64,000 nt of DNA from Mucilaginibacter sp. UR6-11 (GTDB lineage Bacteria; Bacteroidota; Bacteroidia; Sphingobacteriales; Sphingobacteriaceae), in NCBI RefSeq assembly GCF_020880695.1, contig NZ_JAJIWO010000008.1, positions 62,001-126,000 of the forward strand. The letters are read 5' to 3'. Each line of letters begins with the position of its first letter. The stretch's first letter is position 1. Below, in pieces: positions 54,753 to 62,787 of the stretch. The position numbers were made by a program, and so were the translations under genes. The notes under the pieces were generated by a model that worked only from the letters and a program-made list of their open reading frames with translations, searched no databases and was not told where the DNA came from.

Positions 54753-55748
54753 TTAGAAGCTTTTGAACCCGATTATCTCCCTCACCTCTTTAATTGTTTT
54801 CTGGGCGCTTTCTCTTGCTTTTATAGCACCGTAACGGGCCACCTGGCGCAGATATGGCGCATCATTGGCAATGTCGTTTATTTTTTCGCGGATTGGTGCG
54901 GTTGCGATAATCATATCCTCGGCAAGCTGCTTTTTAAGGTCGCCGTAACGGATCTGCATGGTGTTATATAAATTATCAAAATGAGCAATGGTATCAGGGG
55001 CAGATACTACTTTCATCAAATCAAAAAGGTTTTGTATCTCATCGGGTTTTGCCTGATTTTCGGCAGTAGGGCCGCTGTCGGTTACAGCACGCATCACTTT
55101 TTTGCGGATAACTTCGGGCGGGTCTGACAGGAAAATAGCGTTACCCTCTCCTTCTGATTTACCCATTTTACCTTTGCCATCAAGCCCCGGTATCTTTACC
55201 AGGTTCTGGCTAAAGTTAAACGCGTAAGGCTCGGGGAAATATTCTTTATTATACAGGCGGTTAAAGCGGTTGCCAAAGGTACGGGCCATCTCAAGGTGTT
55301 GCTCCTGATCTTTACCTACCGGCACTTTAGTGGCTTTATGGATCAATATATCGGCAGCCATTAAAACCGGGTAGGTTAACAGGCCCGCGTTTACATTATC
55401 AGGATGGGCTCGTACCTTGTCTTTAAATGAAGTGCTGCGTTCAAGCTCGCCTAAATAAGCGTTCATATTCAAATAAAGATAGAGTTCGGCTATCTCGGGC
55501 ACGTCCGACTGTACGTAGATGGTGGCGCGCTCGGGGTCAATGCCCGCAGCCAGATACTCAACCAATACGTTTTTAACATTAATGTGCAGATTATCCGGCG
55601 TTGGGTGCGTCGTTAACGAGTGCAGGTCGGCAATAAAAAAATAGCAGTTATACTCATACTGCATTTTTACAAAATTTTGTATTGCACCGTAATAATTACC
55701 CAAATGCAAGTTCCCGGTTGATCTTATACCACTAACAACAGTTTCCAT
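54753..55748 (-). CDS. trpS: Tryptophan-tRNA ligase
   Basis: TrpS charges tRNA-Trp. The 331-residue class I synthetase has the HIGH-like motif SGIRSTGNLHLGNYYGA and the KMSKS-like motif GKMGKSEGE. AGIDPERATIYVQSDVPE and PVLMAADILIHKATKVPVGKDQEQHLEMAR bind tryptophan and tRNA. The length and C-terminal IGF ending are normal. It is divergent from plsC with only 38 bp between the starts. Confidence 0.96.
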   Translation of the reverse strand: METVVSGIRSTGNLHLGNYYGAIQNFVKMQYEYNCYFFIADLHSLTTHPTPDNLHINVKNVLVEYLAAGIDPERATIYVQSDVPEIAELYLYLNMNAYLGELERSTSFKDKVRAHPDNVNAGLLTYPVLMAADILIHKATKVPVGKDQEQHLEMARTFGNRFNRLYNKEYFPEPYAFNFSQNLVKIPGLDGKGKMGKSEGEGNAIFLSDPPEVIRKKVMRAVTDSGPTAENQAKPDEIQNLFDLMKVVSAPDTIAHFDNLYNTMQIRYGDLKKQLAEDMIIATAPIREKINDIANDAPYLRQVARYGAIKARESAQKTIKEVREIIGFKSF

Positions 55749-55786
55749 AGCGGCGAAAGTAAGTATTTTTTATATTTTTGGAGACG

Positions 55787-56518
55787 ATGAAAATACTTTT
55801 GAGGAAACTGCATTGCTATTTATATATGGTATCTGTAGCCTTGACTTATGCATTGATTTTCCCGTTTTTGTACCTCCTATCCCGCAGCAGGCGAAATTAT
55901 AAATACATGAACGCTATACGCCGTACCTGGGGCTTCGTGAGTTCATTGCTGGTGGGTATTTTATATAGCTTTGATTACGAGCAGCCTATCGACTGGAACA
56001 AAACCTATATCATCTGCCCGAATCATACTTCAAACCTGGATATCACCGCCATGACTATCCTGATCAAAAATAACAACCATTGTTTTATGGGTAAAGAAGA
56101 GCTCCTGAGCAATTTTGTAACCCGCCTTTTTTTTAAAACCGTTGATATCCCGGTAAACCGTGATAGTAAAATGTCATCGTACCGCGCCTTTAAAAAAGCA
56201 AGCGAGGCCCTGGCCGACGGTATATCGGTAATTATTTTCCCCGAGGGCCGTATACCCCACCAATACCCACCGCAACTGCACGATTTTAAAAACGGGCCGT
56301 TCCGCCTGGCTATTGATTTAAAAATACCTATCATACCTGTTTCATCAATCAATACCTGGAAAGTTTTATGGGATACCGGGCTTGATCATGGCAGCAAACC
56401 GGGTATTTGTAATATATTTGTACATCAACCCGTTGAAACGGCAAACTTAACTATTAATGATGCGGACGCCCTGCGAGACCGGGTGCACACCATTATCGAA
56501 CAGAAATTACAAGCATAA
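55787..56518 (+). CDS. plsC: 1-acyl-sn-glycerol-3-phosphate acyltransferase
   Basis: I chose the ATG at 55787 (MKILLRKLH, 243 residues), preceded by GGAGACG. The in-frame TTG at 55778 is less likely. The membrane protein has two hydrophobic segments near the N-terminus. Acyltransferase motifs follow: NHTSNLDI (canonical NHxSxxD, the catalytic His and Asp), PEGRIP, and PVSSIN. It makes phosphatidic acid for membrane lipids. gatC starts 1 bp after its stop, so the two are translated together. Confidence 0.9.
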   Translation: MKILLRKLHCYLYMVSVALTYALIFPFLYLLSRSRRNYKYMNAIRRTWGFVSSLLVGILYSFDYEQPIDWNKTYIICPNHTSNLDITAMTILIKNNNHCFMGKEELLSNFVTRLFFKTVDIPVNRDSKMSSYRAFKKASEALADGISVIIFPEGRIPHQYPPQLHDFKNGPFRLAIDLKIPIIPVSSINTWKVLWDTGLDHGSKPGICNIFVHQPVETANLTINDADALRDRVHTIIEQKLQA

Positions 56519-56519
56519 C

Positions 56520-56807
56520 ATGAATATTGACAGCGACACCGTAGACAAAATAGCCCACCTTGCCCGCCTTGAACTTGCCGATACCGAAAAGCAGGACATG
56601 ATTGCGGACATGAACAAGATCCTGGATTTTATGGCCAAACTGAACGAGATTGATACTTCCGGTGTTGAGCCGTTGGTATACTTGTCAAACGAAGTAAATG
56701 TTTTCAGGGAAGATGTGGTTAAGCAGGAAATAACGCCTGAAGAAGCGTTGAAAAACGCACCTAAGCATGATGATAAATACTTCCTGGTTGCGAAGGTTAT
56801 CGGCTAG
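56520..56807 (+). CDS. gatC: Asp-tRNA(Asn)/Glu-tRNA(Gln) amidotransferase subunit C
   Basis: GatC is the small stabilising subunit of the tRNA-dependent amidotransferase. The start is the ATG at 56520 (MNIDSDTVDKIAHLARLEL, 95 residues), one base after plsC. A longer frame overlaps plsC and has no family match. MNKILDFMAKLNEIDTSGVEPL and the C-terminal APKHDDKYFLVAKVIG are typical. GatA and GatB are elsewhere. Confidence 0.93.
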   Translation: MNIDSDTVDKIAHLARLELADTEKQDMIADMNKILDFMAKLNEIDTSGVEPLVYLSNEVNVFREDVVKQEITPEEALKNAPKHDDKYFLVAKVIG

Positions 56808-56896
56808 TGTTGACGTTGAACCTACGACTCCGGGCCTTAGGCTCAAAATAATCTGTAACAAATCAGCCTCTCCTACCGTCAAAGAAAAAAACAAGC

Positions 56897-57616
56897 ATGG
56901 AGCCATTAATTACCATTAAAGATATAGGACGCAAATACATTATAGGAACCGAAGTAATTCATGCCCTTAAATCCGTATCGCTTACTATTAATAAAGGTGA
57001 ATTTGTGGCGCTGATGGGCCCGTCGGGCTCGGGCAAATCAACCCTGATGAATATTCTGGGCTGCCTGGATACCCCTACCAAGGGCGAATATATCCTAAAC
57101 GGTATCGACGTAAGCCATATGACCGACAATGAACTGGCCGAAGTGCGTAACTCTGAAATCGGTTTTGTATTCCAGACGTTTAACTTACTGCCCCGCAACA
57201 CCGCCCTGGATAATGTGGCACTGCCTTTGGTTTATGCAGGCGTTAATAAAGAAGACCGGCAGGCCCGCGCAAAAAAGGCATTGGAGAACGTAGGCCTGGG
57301 TAACCGTACCGACCACCGCCCCAACGAGTTATCCGGCGGTCAGCGCCAGCGGGTGGCCGTGGCAAGGGCGTTGATAAATAACCCGTCAATTATACTGGCG
57401 GATGAGCCGACCGGTAACCTGGATACCAAAACATCTATCGAGATCATGAGCCTGATGGAGGACATCCACGCCAAGGGCAATACCATTATCCTGGTAACGC
57501 ATGAGGAAGATATCGCCATGCATGCCCACCGCATTGTGCGCATGCGCGATGGTTTGATAGAACGCGATTATATCAATACCAACGTACAAATCGTAGACCG
57601 CAGCGAGATCGTCTGA
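56897..57616 (+). CDS. ABC transporter ATP-binding protein (LolD/MacB-type)
   Basis: This 239-residue ATPase has Walker A GPSGSGKSTL, Q-loop FVFQTFNLLPR, signature LSGGQRQRVAVARAL and Walker B IILADEPTGNLDTKTS. The D-loop and H-loop (LVTHEED) are intact. It belongs to the MacB/LolD subfamily that works with FtsX-like permeases. The window has one such permease, at 31899, but 24 kb away, so pairing is a guess. It is followed by a repeat-rich island. Confidence 0.92.
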   Translation: MEPLITIKDIGRKYIIGTEVIHALKSVSLTINKGEFVALMGPSGSGKSTLMNILGCLDTPTKGEYILNGIDVSHMTDNELAEVRNSEIGFVFQTFNLLPRNTALDNVALPLVYAGVNKEDRQARAKKALENVGLGNRTDHRPNELSGGQRQRVAVARALINNPSIILADEPTGNLDTKTSIEIMSLMEDIHAKGNTIILVTHEEDIAMHAHRIVRMRDGLIERDYINTNVQIVDRSEIV

Positions 57617-57626
57617 CCGCATGCAG

Positions 57627-57841
57627 GTGATCCACATAAAAATATGGATCACCCGGATCACCGTTTTAAGTTAACTATTTGATAATAAAATACTTAACTT
57701 TTTGAGCGGATCACTTTGGATCAATCTTATTCGTCAGGATCATTAAGCGTAAAAATCAGTTAATTTATTGATAATCAACATATTGCAGAACTGTCTTTTT
57801 TGCCATTTTTTTGATGAGTGGATCACCCAAAGTGGATCACC
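57627..57841. repeat. Scattered GGATCAC motifs
   Basis: GGATCAC occurs at about 57646, 57655, 57707, 57823 and 57835, the last two in a 12-bp direct repeat (GTGGATCACCCA-like). GTGATCCA/TGGATCAC at 57627-57652 forms a hairpin that may end the ABC gene. No coding frame is credible here. Confidence 0.6.
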
Positions 57842-57875
57842 CCCCGAACGGTCTTATACGGCTATAGGTTTACAC

Positions 57876-58119
57876 AATAAACTTTATACCGACTTGCGCT
57901 GTAAGAGGTTAATATAATATTAAAAATTACCAGCATAGTAAAGCGTCCACGCTTTACTGGATATCCATGCGAGCGTCTACGCTCGCTCACCTTAATGCTT
58001 AGCGAGCGTAGACGCTCGCATTTTCGTGCAGTAAAGCGTAGACGCTTTACCGGGCGTGGCACTTTTGGAATAAACTTATACCGACTTGCGCTGTAAGGGG
58101 TTAATATAATATTAAAAAT
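57876..58119. repeat. Composite palindromic element bounded by 52-bp direct repeats
   Basis: Outer direct repeats are at 57876-57927 and 58069-58119 (one 1-nt gap and one substitution). Between them lie four short palindromes: AGTAAAGCGT-CC-ACGCTTTACT at 57937-57958, GCGAGCGT-CT-ACGCTCGC at 57969-57986, GCGAGCGT-AG-ACGCTCGC at 58002-58019 and GTAAAGCGTAGACGCTTTAC at 58031-58050. The first and last are alike, as are the middle two, so the whole makes a large imperfect inverted repeat. It resembles a REP/MITE-type element. Confidence 0.8.
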
Positions 58120-58122
58120 ACC

Positions 58123-58746
58123 TTACTCTCCCCAGCAAGCCGCGGCAATCCTTTCGACAAACTCGGCTATGTGTGATGATTTCTCGGCCACTATCGGGTC
58201 GTAATTACCGATGATTAAGGTATGGTCAACAATCTCTATCATAAAATCATTGTCGCGGATATCCATAACGGCATTCCTGAAATCACGGTTCATGCCGGCG
58301 CTGGCTTTTACATGGTCATTAACCACTACGTAAAACGTGTCGCTAAAAGGCTTGTCTTCTTTAAAATCCAGCTCTAAGGGATGTATGAGCTCCAGTAATT
58401 TATCGGTCAGCGTTTCGCGGCGGATAACCACCCCGCCAAAGTTATGCTTCAAATAGGTTAACCCCCAAACCTGGAACTCCTGATGATGGGTGATGTGTTT
58501 GTCGCCTATCTTGTAATGCACTTCTACAAATAAGATATAGGCATCCCCGCAATCCTGTTTAATTACATAGGATCCGCGTACGTTAACATCCAGGCAATTC
58601 CTGAAAGCTTTAAACTGGTGCAGGTCGAAATCAATATGCCCCGTGGGCTGAACCTTAAATTTCCCGCGTAAAGCTTTATAAGTTTCGTTAAAGCGGTTTA
58701 AGGTATCATAATCAAGGTCCGTAGTATCAAAAGAGTAATTTTCCAT
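58123..58746 (-). CDS. Hypothetical protein, about 207 residues
   Basis: This has no signal peptide, so it is predicted cytosolic. The sequence is acidic to neutral with alternating short strands and helices (YVIKQDCGDAYILFVEVHYKIGDKHI, GLTYLKHNFGGVVIRRETL, DTFYVVVNDHVKAS). I do not recognise a family. Its end lies 3 bp past the repeat element at 57876-58119, so part of its 3' flank is repeat-derived. It is probably transcribed alone, with GH19 73 bp upstream in the same direction. Confidence 0.6.
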   Translation of the reverse strand: MENYSFDTTDLDYDTLNRFNETYKALRGKFKVQPTGHIDFDLHQFKAFRNCLDVNVRGSYVIKQDCGDAYILFVEVHYKIGDKHITHHQEFQVWGLTYLKHNFGGVVIRRETLTDKLLELIHPLELDFKEDKPFSDTFYVVVNDHVKASAGMNRDFRNAVMDIRDNDFMIEIVDHTLIIGNYDPIVAEKSSHIAEFVERIAAACWGE

Positions 58747-58819
58747 GGATGGGTCTGGTATTGGTTAAAAATAGGCATCAGTTACCTGATAAACAAATCC
58801 GCTATAGTGCTTTGATGGG

Positions 58820-59806
58820 TTAGTAATGCTGCATCTTACCGCAGGAGCAGGCACAATTGGCATCAGTTACCCCCAGCCTGGCTAAAAAATGCTGGTAAAA
58901 GCCAATCCTGTCAAGCATCCCGGGGTTATTTTCGCCTAAATTACATTCCAGCGCGCCGTTAATAATGTTAATCACCATGCCAAAGCCGGGCACACGGCCG
59001 GCTGCTTTGTCGGCGGCGTCAGGTTGCCACTTCCCTGTCATCACATCATGGGCCGATGGCTTGCGGGTTTGCGGCGTCATCCAAAAATAAATTGCTGCCT
59101 TAAAAGCAACTACCGGGTTGGTGGTTACCAGGTCGGGGTTATTCAGCAGGATATGCCGATCGCCAAAAATCATGTCAGAGGCATAGCCATAATTACCATT
59201 GAAGCTTAACTGCAGGGGGCCGCGGCCATAATATTTTTTGCCTTTAACCGGCGGATATTCGTCGCTATCGCCAAAATAATCCAACGAGGTATTGTCTTCA
59301 TGAATAAGCATCAGGCCATCGGTATAGCTGCCGTTTAGGCCATGGCGGGTTTCATGGGCCACATTGGCAAAAAAAGCGGCTAGTTCTTTTTTATTAATCA
59401 GCGGATCGCGCTCATTGCAAAAATTGCCGTAGTCAATTATATAGGTGCTATCCGGCTTAACCTTAGCCCAGGCCTCGTTCCAGTCGGCATCCTGCCTTAT
59501 AACAGTGGCTTTGCCCGTATTTTTATCGGTACGGATAAACTGGTAAACCGATACCGCCCTGCGGGTAATTTTTACCCTGATCATCCCCAGCTCTTTGATA
59601 GCTTGCATAAAAGCGGTATAGGTATAAAACTTATCGCGCTGCGGGAAAAGATCATTAAACTGTTTTTCGGTAATTAAATTAAAAGCTGGCGTTGTTGCTG
59701 GCTTGTCGGCTACCGCCTTTGCGGGGCCGCCGCACTTAAAGCCCGAAAACAACAAGATGAGCGCCGGCACTAAAATTAACCTGGTTGATAATAGGATATG
59801 TTTCAC
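58820..59806 (-). CDS. Exported GH19 chitinase-like protein
   Basis: This 328-residue protein has a signal sequence (residues 1-24) ending near Cys25, possibly lipidated, though the lipobox is loose. GH19 features are FFANVAHETRHG with the catalytic Glu152, KYYGRGPLQLSFNGNYG and MVINIINGALECN near the C-terminus. GH19 enzymes cleave chitin or peptidoglycan-like glycans. The C-terminus CACSCGKMQHY is Cys-rich and unusual. The substrate is not determined. Confidence 0.87.
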   Translation of the reverse strand: MKHILLSTRLILVPALILLFSGFKCGGPAKAVADKPATTPAFNLITEKQFNDLFPQRDKFYTYTAFMQAIKELGMIRVKITRRAVSVYQFIRTDKNTGKATVIRQDADWNEAWAKVKPDSTYIIDYGNFCNERDPLINKKELAAFFANVAHETRHGLNGSYTDGLMLIHEDNTSLDYFGDSDEYPPVKGKKYYGRGPLQLSFNGNYGYASDMIFGDRHILLNNPDLVTTNPVVAFKAAIYFWMTPQTRKPSAHDVMTGKWQPDAADKAAGRVPGFGMVINIINGALECNLGENNPGMLDRIGFYQHFLARLGVTDANCACSCGKMQHY

Positions 59807-59921
59807 AACGTATGTATAATAGATGGTTTATGGAATGATTGTAAATATAAATGCAAGTTAAAGTATCTCATAAATATTGAGCAATAATTAACTATGTTTA
59901 AATCAATATTTATAATACCGT

Positions 59922-60470
59922 ATGAAAATATATACCAAAACGGGCGATAAAGGTTTTACTTCTTTAATTGGCGGTACGCGCGTGCCAAAGCACCATCTGC
60001 GTATTGAGAGCTACGGTACGGTTGATGAGCTGAACAGCTATATTGGTTTAATACGCGATCAGGATATCACCCTACCCGATAAAGATTTTTTGAAGGAGAT
60101 ACAGGACAGGCTGTTTACCATCGGTTCATCATTAGCGGCCGACCCTGAAAAATCAAAAATGGCAATACCCGACCTGCATCCGGCCGATATTGAATTGCTG
60201 GAAAAAGAGATGGATGCCCTGAATGGACAACTGCCCGAATTAAAACATTTTATTTTGCCGGGCGGCAGCAGTACCATATCCTACTGCCATATAGCCCGTT
60301 GTGTATGCCGGCGGGCCGAACGTTTAGTGGTACACCTGGCCCAGGAAAGCACGGTGGACGATAACGTGACCATTTACCTTAACCGGCTAAGTGATTACCT
60401 TTTCACGCTTGCGCGCAAATTGGCAAATGATCGTAAAATCCCTGAAAATCAGTGGATACCGCGGCTTTAA
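59922..60470 (+). CDS. Cob(I)yrinic acid a,c-diamide adenosyltransferase, PduO-type
   Basis: This 182-residue ATP:cobalamin adenosyltransferase makes adenosylcobalamin. The signature KIYTKTGDKGFTSLIGGTRVPKHHLRIESYGTVDELNSYIG is at the start. CHIARCVCRRAER and YLNRLSDYLFTLARKLA carry the ATP- and cobalamin-binding residues. No B12-dependent enzyme is in the window. It is monocistronic by spacing. Confidence 0.93.
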   Translation: MKIYTKTGDKGFTSLIGGTRVPKHHLRIESYGTVDELNSYIGLIRDQDITLPDKDFLKEIQDRLFTIGSSLAADPEKSKMAIPDLHPADIELLEKEMDALNGQLPELKHFILPGGSSTISYCHIARCVCRRAERLVVHLAQESTVDDNVTIYLNRLSDYLFTLARKLANDRKIPENQWIPRL

Positions 60471-60485
60471 AAAAATTAAAAAAAT

Positions 60486-60520
60486 ATATTGATAATCAAT
60501 ATAAAAATATTATACTTTTG
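60486..60520 (+). promoter_or_regulatory. Promoter with overlapping palindrome before DUF2795 gene
   Basis: TTG at 60489-60491, a 21-bp spacer and TACTTTTG at 60513-60520 fit the Bacteroidota consensus. A perfect ATATTGAT-A-ATCAATAT palindrome (60486-60502) covers the -33 position and could be an operator. Confidence 0.5.
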
Positions 60521-60566
60521 CGGAAATTGAAAATTAAAAAATTAACTAAAATTATAAAATAAAAAT

Positions 60567-60788
60567 ATGTACTGGACACTTGAATTAGCATCTCACCTGG
60601 AGGACGCACCATGGCCTGCCACTAAAGACGAATTAATTGATTATGCCATACGCTCTGGCGCACCCGTTGAGGTTATTGAAAACCTGCAGGCATTAGAAGA
60701 TGACGGCGAGCCTTATGAGAACATTGAAGAAATATGGCCTGATTACCCTACAAAAGATGACTTCTTTTTTAACGAAGACGAGTATTAA
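60567..60788 (+). CDS. DUF2795 small protein
   Basis: This 73-residue acidic protein has MYWTLELASHLEDAPWPATKDELIDYAIRSGAP, which matches DUF2795 (a short helical family with the PATKDEL and GA motifs). It is followed by an acidic tail rich in Asp, Glu, Tyr and Trp. The function is unknown. It has its own promoter and terminator, so it is likely well expressed, which is inference from the signals. Confidence 0.8.
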   Translation: MYWTLELASHLEDAPWPATKDELIDYAIRSGAPVEVIENLQALEDDGEPYENIEEIWPDYPTKDDFFFNEDEY

Positions 60789-60804
60789 TTACCATTAATA
60801 TCAA

Positions 60805-60844
60805 AAAAAACCCTGTGCCGATAGCTATTGGCACAGGGTTTTTT
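60805..60844 (+). terminator. Strong terminator of the DUF2795 gene
   Basis: AAAAAACCCTGTGCC (60805-60819) and GGCACAGGGTTTTTT (60830-60844) are perfect 15-bp arms with a 10-nt loop, followed by GTTTT. Confidence 0.9.
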
Positions 60845-60914
60845 GTTTTCGCCGGTTTTTGGAATAGTTTTAGATATAAGGCCAATATTAATTCACAACT
60901 AAAACTTTAAAAAC

Positions 60915-61061
60915 ATGAGAGGCTTATTATACATTCTCGCCGTCATCCTGATCATAGGCTGGGCATTCGGATTTTTCTACTATTCAGCAGGTGGTATCAT
61001 CCACATCTTATTGGTAATAGCAATTGTTGCTTTATTATTAGGTGTGATCAGAAGGGCCTGA
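60915..61061 (+). CDS. Small lmo0937-family (DUF5670) membrane protein
   Basis: This encodes 48 residues, almost entirely hydrophobic: two membrane helices (residues 3-25 and 28-45) with a short YYSAGG loop, ending IRRA. The pattern (LLYILAVILIIGWAFGFF, then GGIIHILLVIAIVALLLG) matches the lmo0937 family, small stress-linked membrane proteins. The exact role is unknown. It lies 70 bp past the terminator of DUF2795 and is followed by a strong hairpin. Confidence 0.8.
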   Translation: MRGLLYILAVILIIGWAFGFFYYSAGGIIHILLVIAIVALLLGVIRRA

Positions 61062-61066
61062 TAGAT

Positions 61067-61124
61067 AGCGGCAGGAACTGCGAGCCGGGAAATATTGTTT
61101 TCCGGCTCCCGGCTCCTGCCGCTT
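61067..61124. terminator. Bidirectional-type hairpin between lmo0937 and dprA
   Basis: Outer arms AGCGGCAGGA (61067-61076) and TCCTGCCGCT (61114-61123) enclose inner arms GAGCCGGGAAA and TTTCCGGCTC. It separates the two convergent genes. Confidence 0.75.
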
Positions 61125-61132
61125 GACTTTAA

Positions 61133-62233
61133 TTAACTTACCCTATACATCTTCCCCGGCAGCGAACGTATAAATCCCTGCATTTCCATATTCAGCAGGT
61201 TCATAGCCAGCTGGCTCATCGGCATATTTGTTTTTAATGTCAGATCATCTATTGCCAGTGGTGCGTTATGCTGTTGTATCACATCAAATATCGTACGCTC
61301 ATCCGGCGACAGATCAAGCGGTAATAAAAACTGCTCTGCCGGTTTAACATCATCGGGTTTTTCCCAACCGAGGCTGTAGGCCAGGTCGGCCGCACAGGTA
61401 AGCAATGCCGCTTTATTGTTCCTGATCAAAAAATTACACCCTTCAGAATACACATCACCTACCCTGCCCGGGAAAGCAAATACATCCCTGTTATAAGAGT
61501 TGGCTATTTCGGCAGTGATCAATGCCCCGCCTTTTACGCTGGCCTCAATAACTATGGTAGCATCGGCCATACCGGCCACTATGCGGTTACGCTCTGGGAA
61601 GTTTTCCCGGCCGGGGATGGTGCCCGACGGATATTCGGTTAACCAGCCGCCATTCTCCAGCATTTTATCGGCAGTGCTTTTATTTGCCACGGGATAGATC
61701 CGGTCGAGCCCATGCCCAAACACCCCTATGGTAGTCACATTGTTTTTAATACATTCTTTATGTGCTATTACATCTATGCCGTGGGCAAGCCCGCTCACTA
61801 CCAAAACATCATCATATTGTTGTAGTTCGGCAATCAGCTCTTCGCAAAGCTGGCGGCCGTAGCCGGTAGCGTTGCGGGTGCCTACTATGCTTACTATTTT
61901 GCGGGCGTTCAGGCCGGTATTGCCTTTACTGTATAATAATATGGGTGCATCGAAACAGTTTTTTAACCGCTTGGGATAGCGGGCATCGGTATAAAATAAT
62001 ACTTCGATGTTGTTCTTTTCAATAAACTTAAGCTCGGCAGCGGCCTTTTTCAACGCTTCATCAAAATTAAATTCGCGGATAGTTTTCTCGCCGATACCGG
62101 GAATATTTAATAACTGATAAGGCCTGGCGTTAAACACCGCCTCGGCGCTGCCTAAATGGCTAACCATTATTTTACCTAAGGTATGGCCTATATTCTTTAC
62201 AAAGGTTAAGGCTATCTGGTGCAGTTGTGACAT
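61133..62233 (-). CDS. dprA: DNA processing protein DprA
   Basis: DprA binds incoming single-stranded DNA and loads RecA in natural transformation. The 366-residue protein has an N-terminal SAM-like/HhH region (YQLLNIPGIGEKTIREF) and a Rossmann DprA domain (VGTRNATGYGRQL, VSGLAHGIDVIAHKE, GVFGHGLDRIYPVAN, SEGCNFLIRNN). A C-terminal winged helix ends in KMYRVS. It is divergent from blaI with operator sites between them. Whether the strain is competent is unknown. Confidence 0.93.
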   Translation of the reverse strand: MSQLHQIALTFVKNIGHTLGKIMVSHLGSAEAVFNARPYQLLNIPGIGEKTIREFNFDEALKKAAAELKFIEKNNIEVLFYTDARYPKRLKNCFDAPILLYSKGNTGLNARKIVSIVGTRNATGYGRQLCEELIAELQQYDDVLVVSGLAHGIDVIAHKECIKNNVTTIGVFGHGLDRIYPVANKSTADKMLENGGWLTEYPSGTIPGRENFPERNRIVAGMADATIVIEASVKGGALITAEIANSYNRDVFAFPGRVGDVYSEGCNFLIRNNKAALLTCAADLAYSLGWEKPDDVKPAEQFLLPLDLSPDERTIFDVIQQHNAPLAIDDLTLKTNMPMSQLAMNLLNMEMQGFIRSLPGKMYRVS

Positions 62234-62300
62234 AGTGTTTACGTGCAGCTAAAATAGAAAAACTTTGCTACTTTTTTTAGCATTAAATTATTTTCAAAAA

Positions 62301-62364
62301 AACTACAAAAATAGTTTGCAAACTATAAAAATAGTTCTACCTTTATCTAACTATAAAAATAGTT
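62301..62364 (+). promoter_or_regulatory. Three tandem palindromic operators for BlaI
   Basis: AACTACAAAAATAGTT (62301-62316), AACTATAAAAATAGTT (62321-62336) and AACTATAAAAATAGTT (62349-62364) share AACTAT-AAAA-ATAGTT dyad symmetry. The spacing is 20 and 28 bp start to start. The last ends 4 bp before the blaI ATG. BlaI/MecI repressors are known to bind such dyads and to autoregulate. Confidence 0.85.
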
Positions 62365-62368
62365 TACT

Positions 62369-62746
62369 ATGAACATTAAAGAATTAACCAAAGCCGAAGA
62401 ACAGGTAATGCAAATATTATGGCAGTTAAACGAAGCCGTTGTAAAAGACATTATCGAAAAAATGAACGAACCTAAACCCGCCTATAATACCGTGTCGACC
62501 GTTGTAAGGGTGTTGGAAGGCAAGGGTTTTATTGATCATAAAGCCTACGGGAACTCGCATGTTTATTTCCCGCTTATTACCGAGGCGCAGTACCGCAAGT
62601 TTACGTTCGATAAAATGATGAGCAGCTATTTCAGTAACTCGTATGAGAGCCTGGTATCCTTTATTGCCAATGAGAAGAAGCTTGGCATTAAAGAGCTGGA
62701 CGAACTAACCAAACTGATAGACGAATTGAAAAGCAAAAAAAAATAA
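62369..62746 (+). CDS. BlaI/MecI/CopY-family transcriptional repressor
   Basis: This 125-residue winged-helix repressor has LTKAEEQVMQILWQLNEAVVKDIIEKM as the DNA-binding start, then YNTVSTVVRVLEGKGFIDHKAYGNSHVYFPL, the recognition and wing part. The C-terminal helices form the dimer. It represses its own operon until the partner M56 protease cleaves it. The next gene, a BlaR1/MecR1-like protease, follows by 41 bp. Confidence 0.94.
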   Translation: MNIKELTKAEEQVMQILWQLNEAVVKDIIEKMNEPKPAYNTVSTVVRVLEGKGFIDHKAYGNSHVYFPLITEAQYRKFTFDKMMSSYFSNSYESLVSFIANEKKLGIKELDELTKLIDELKSKKK

Positions 62747-62787
62747 ATTAAACCACTACCTAAACCTTATCACTTAAACCTGAAATT

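Noticed and set aside
31899..57616. A complete MacAB-type exporter formed by the permease at 31899 and the ATPase at 56897
   Set aside because: They are 24 kb apart with no shared operon, and the subfamilies are common, so pairing cannot be supported.
57862..58062. 66-residue open frame in the composite repeat element
   Set aside because: It is made of inverted-repeat sequence with Arg-rich composition and no start signal.
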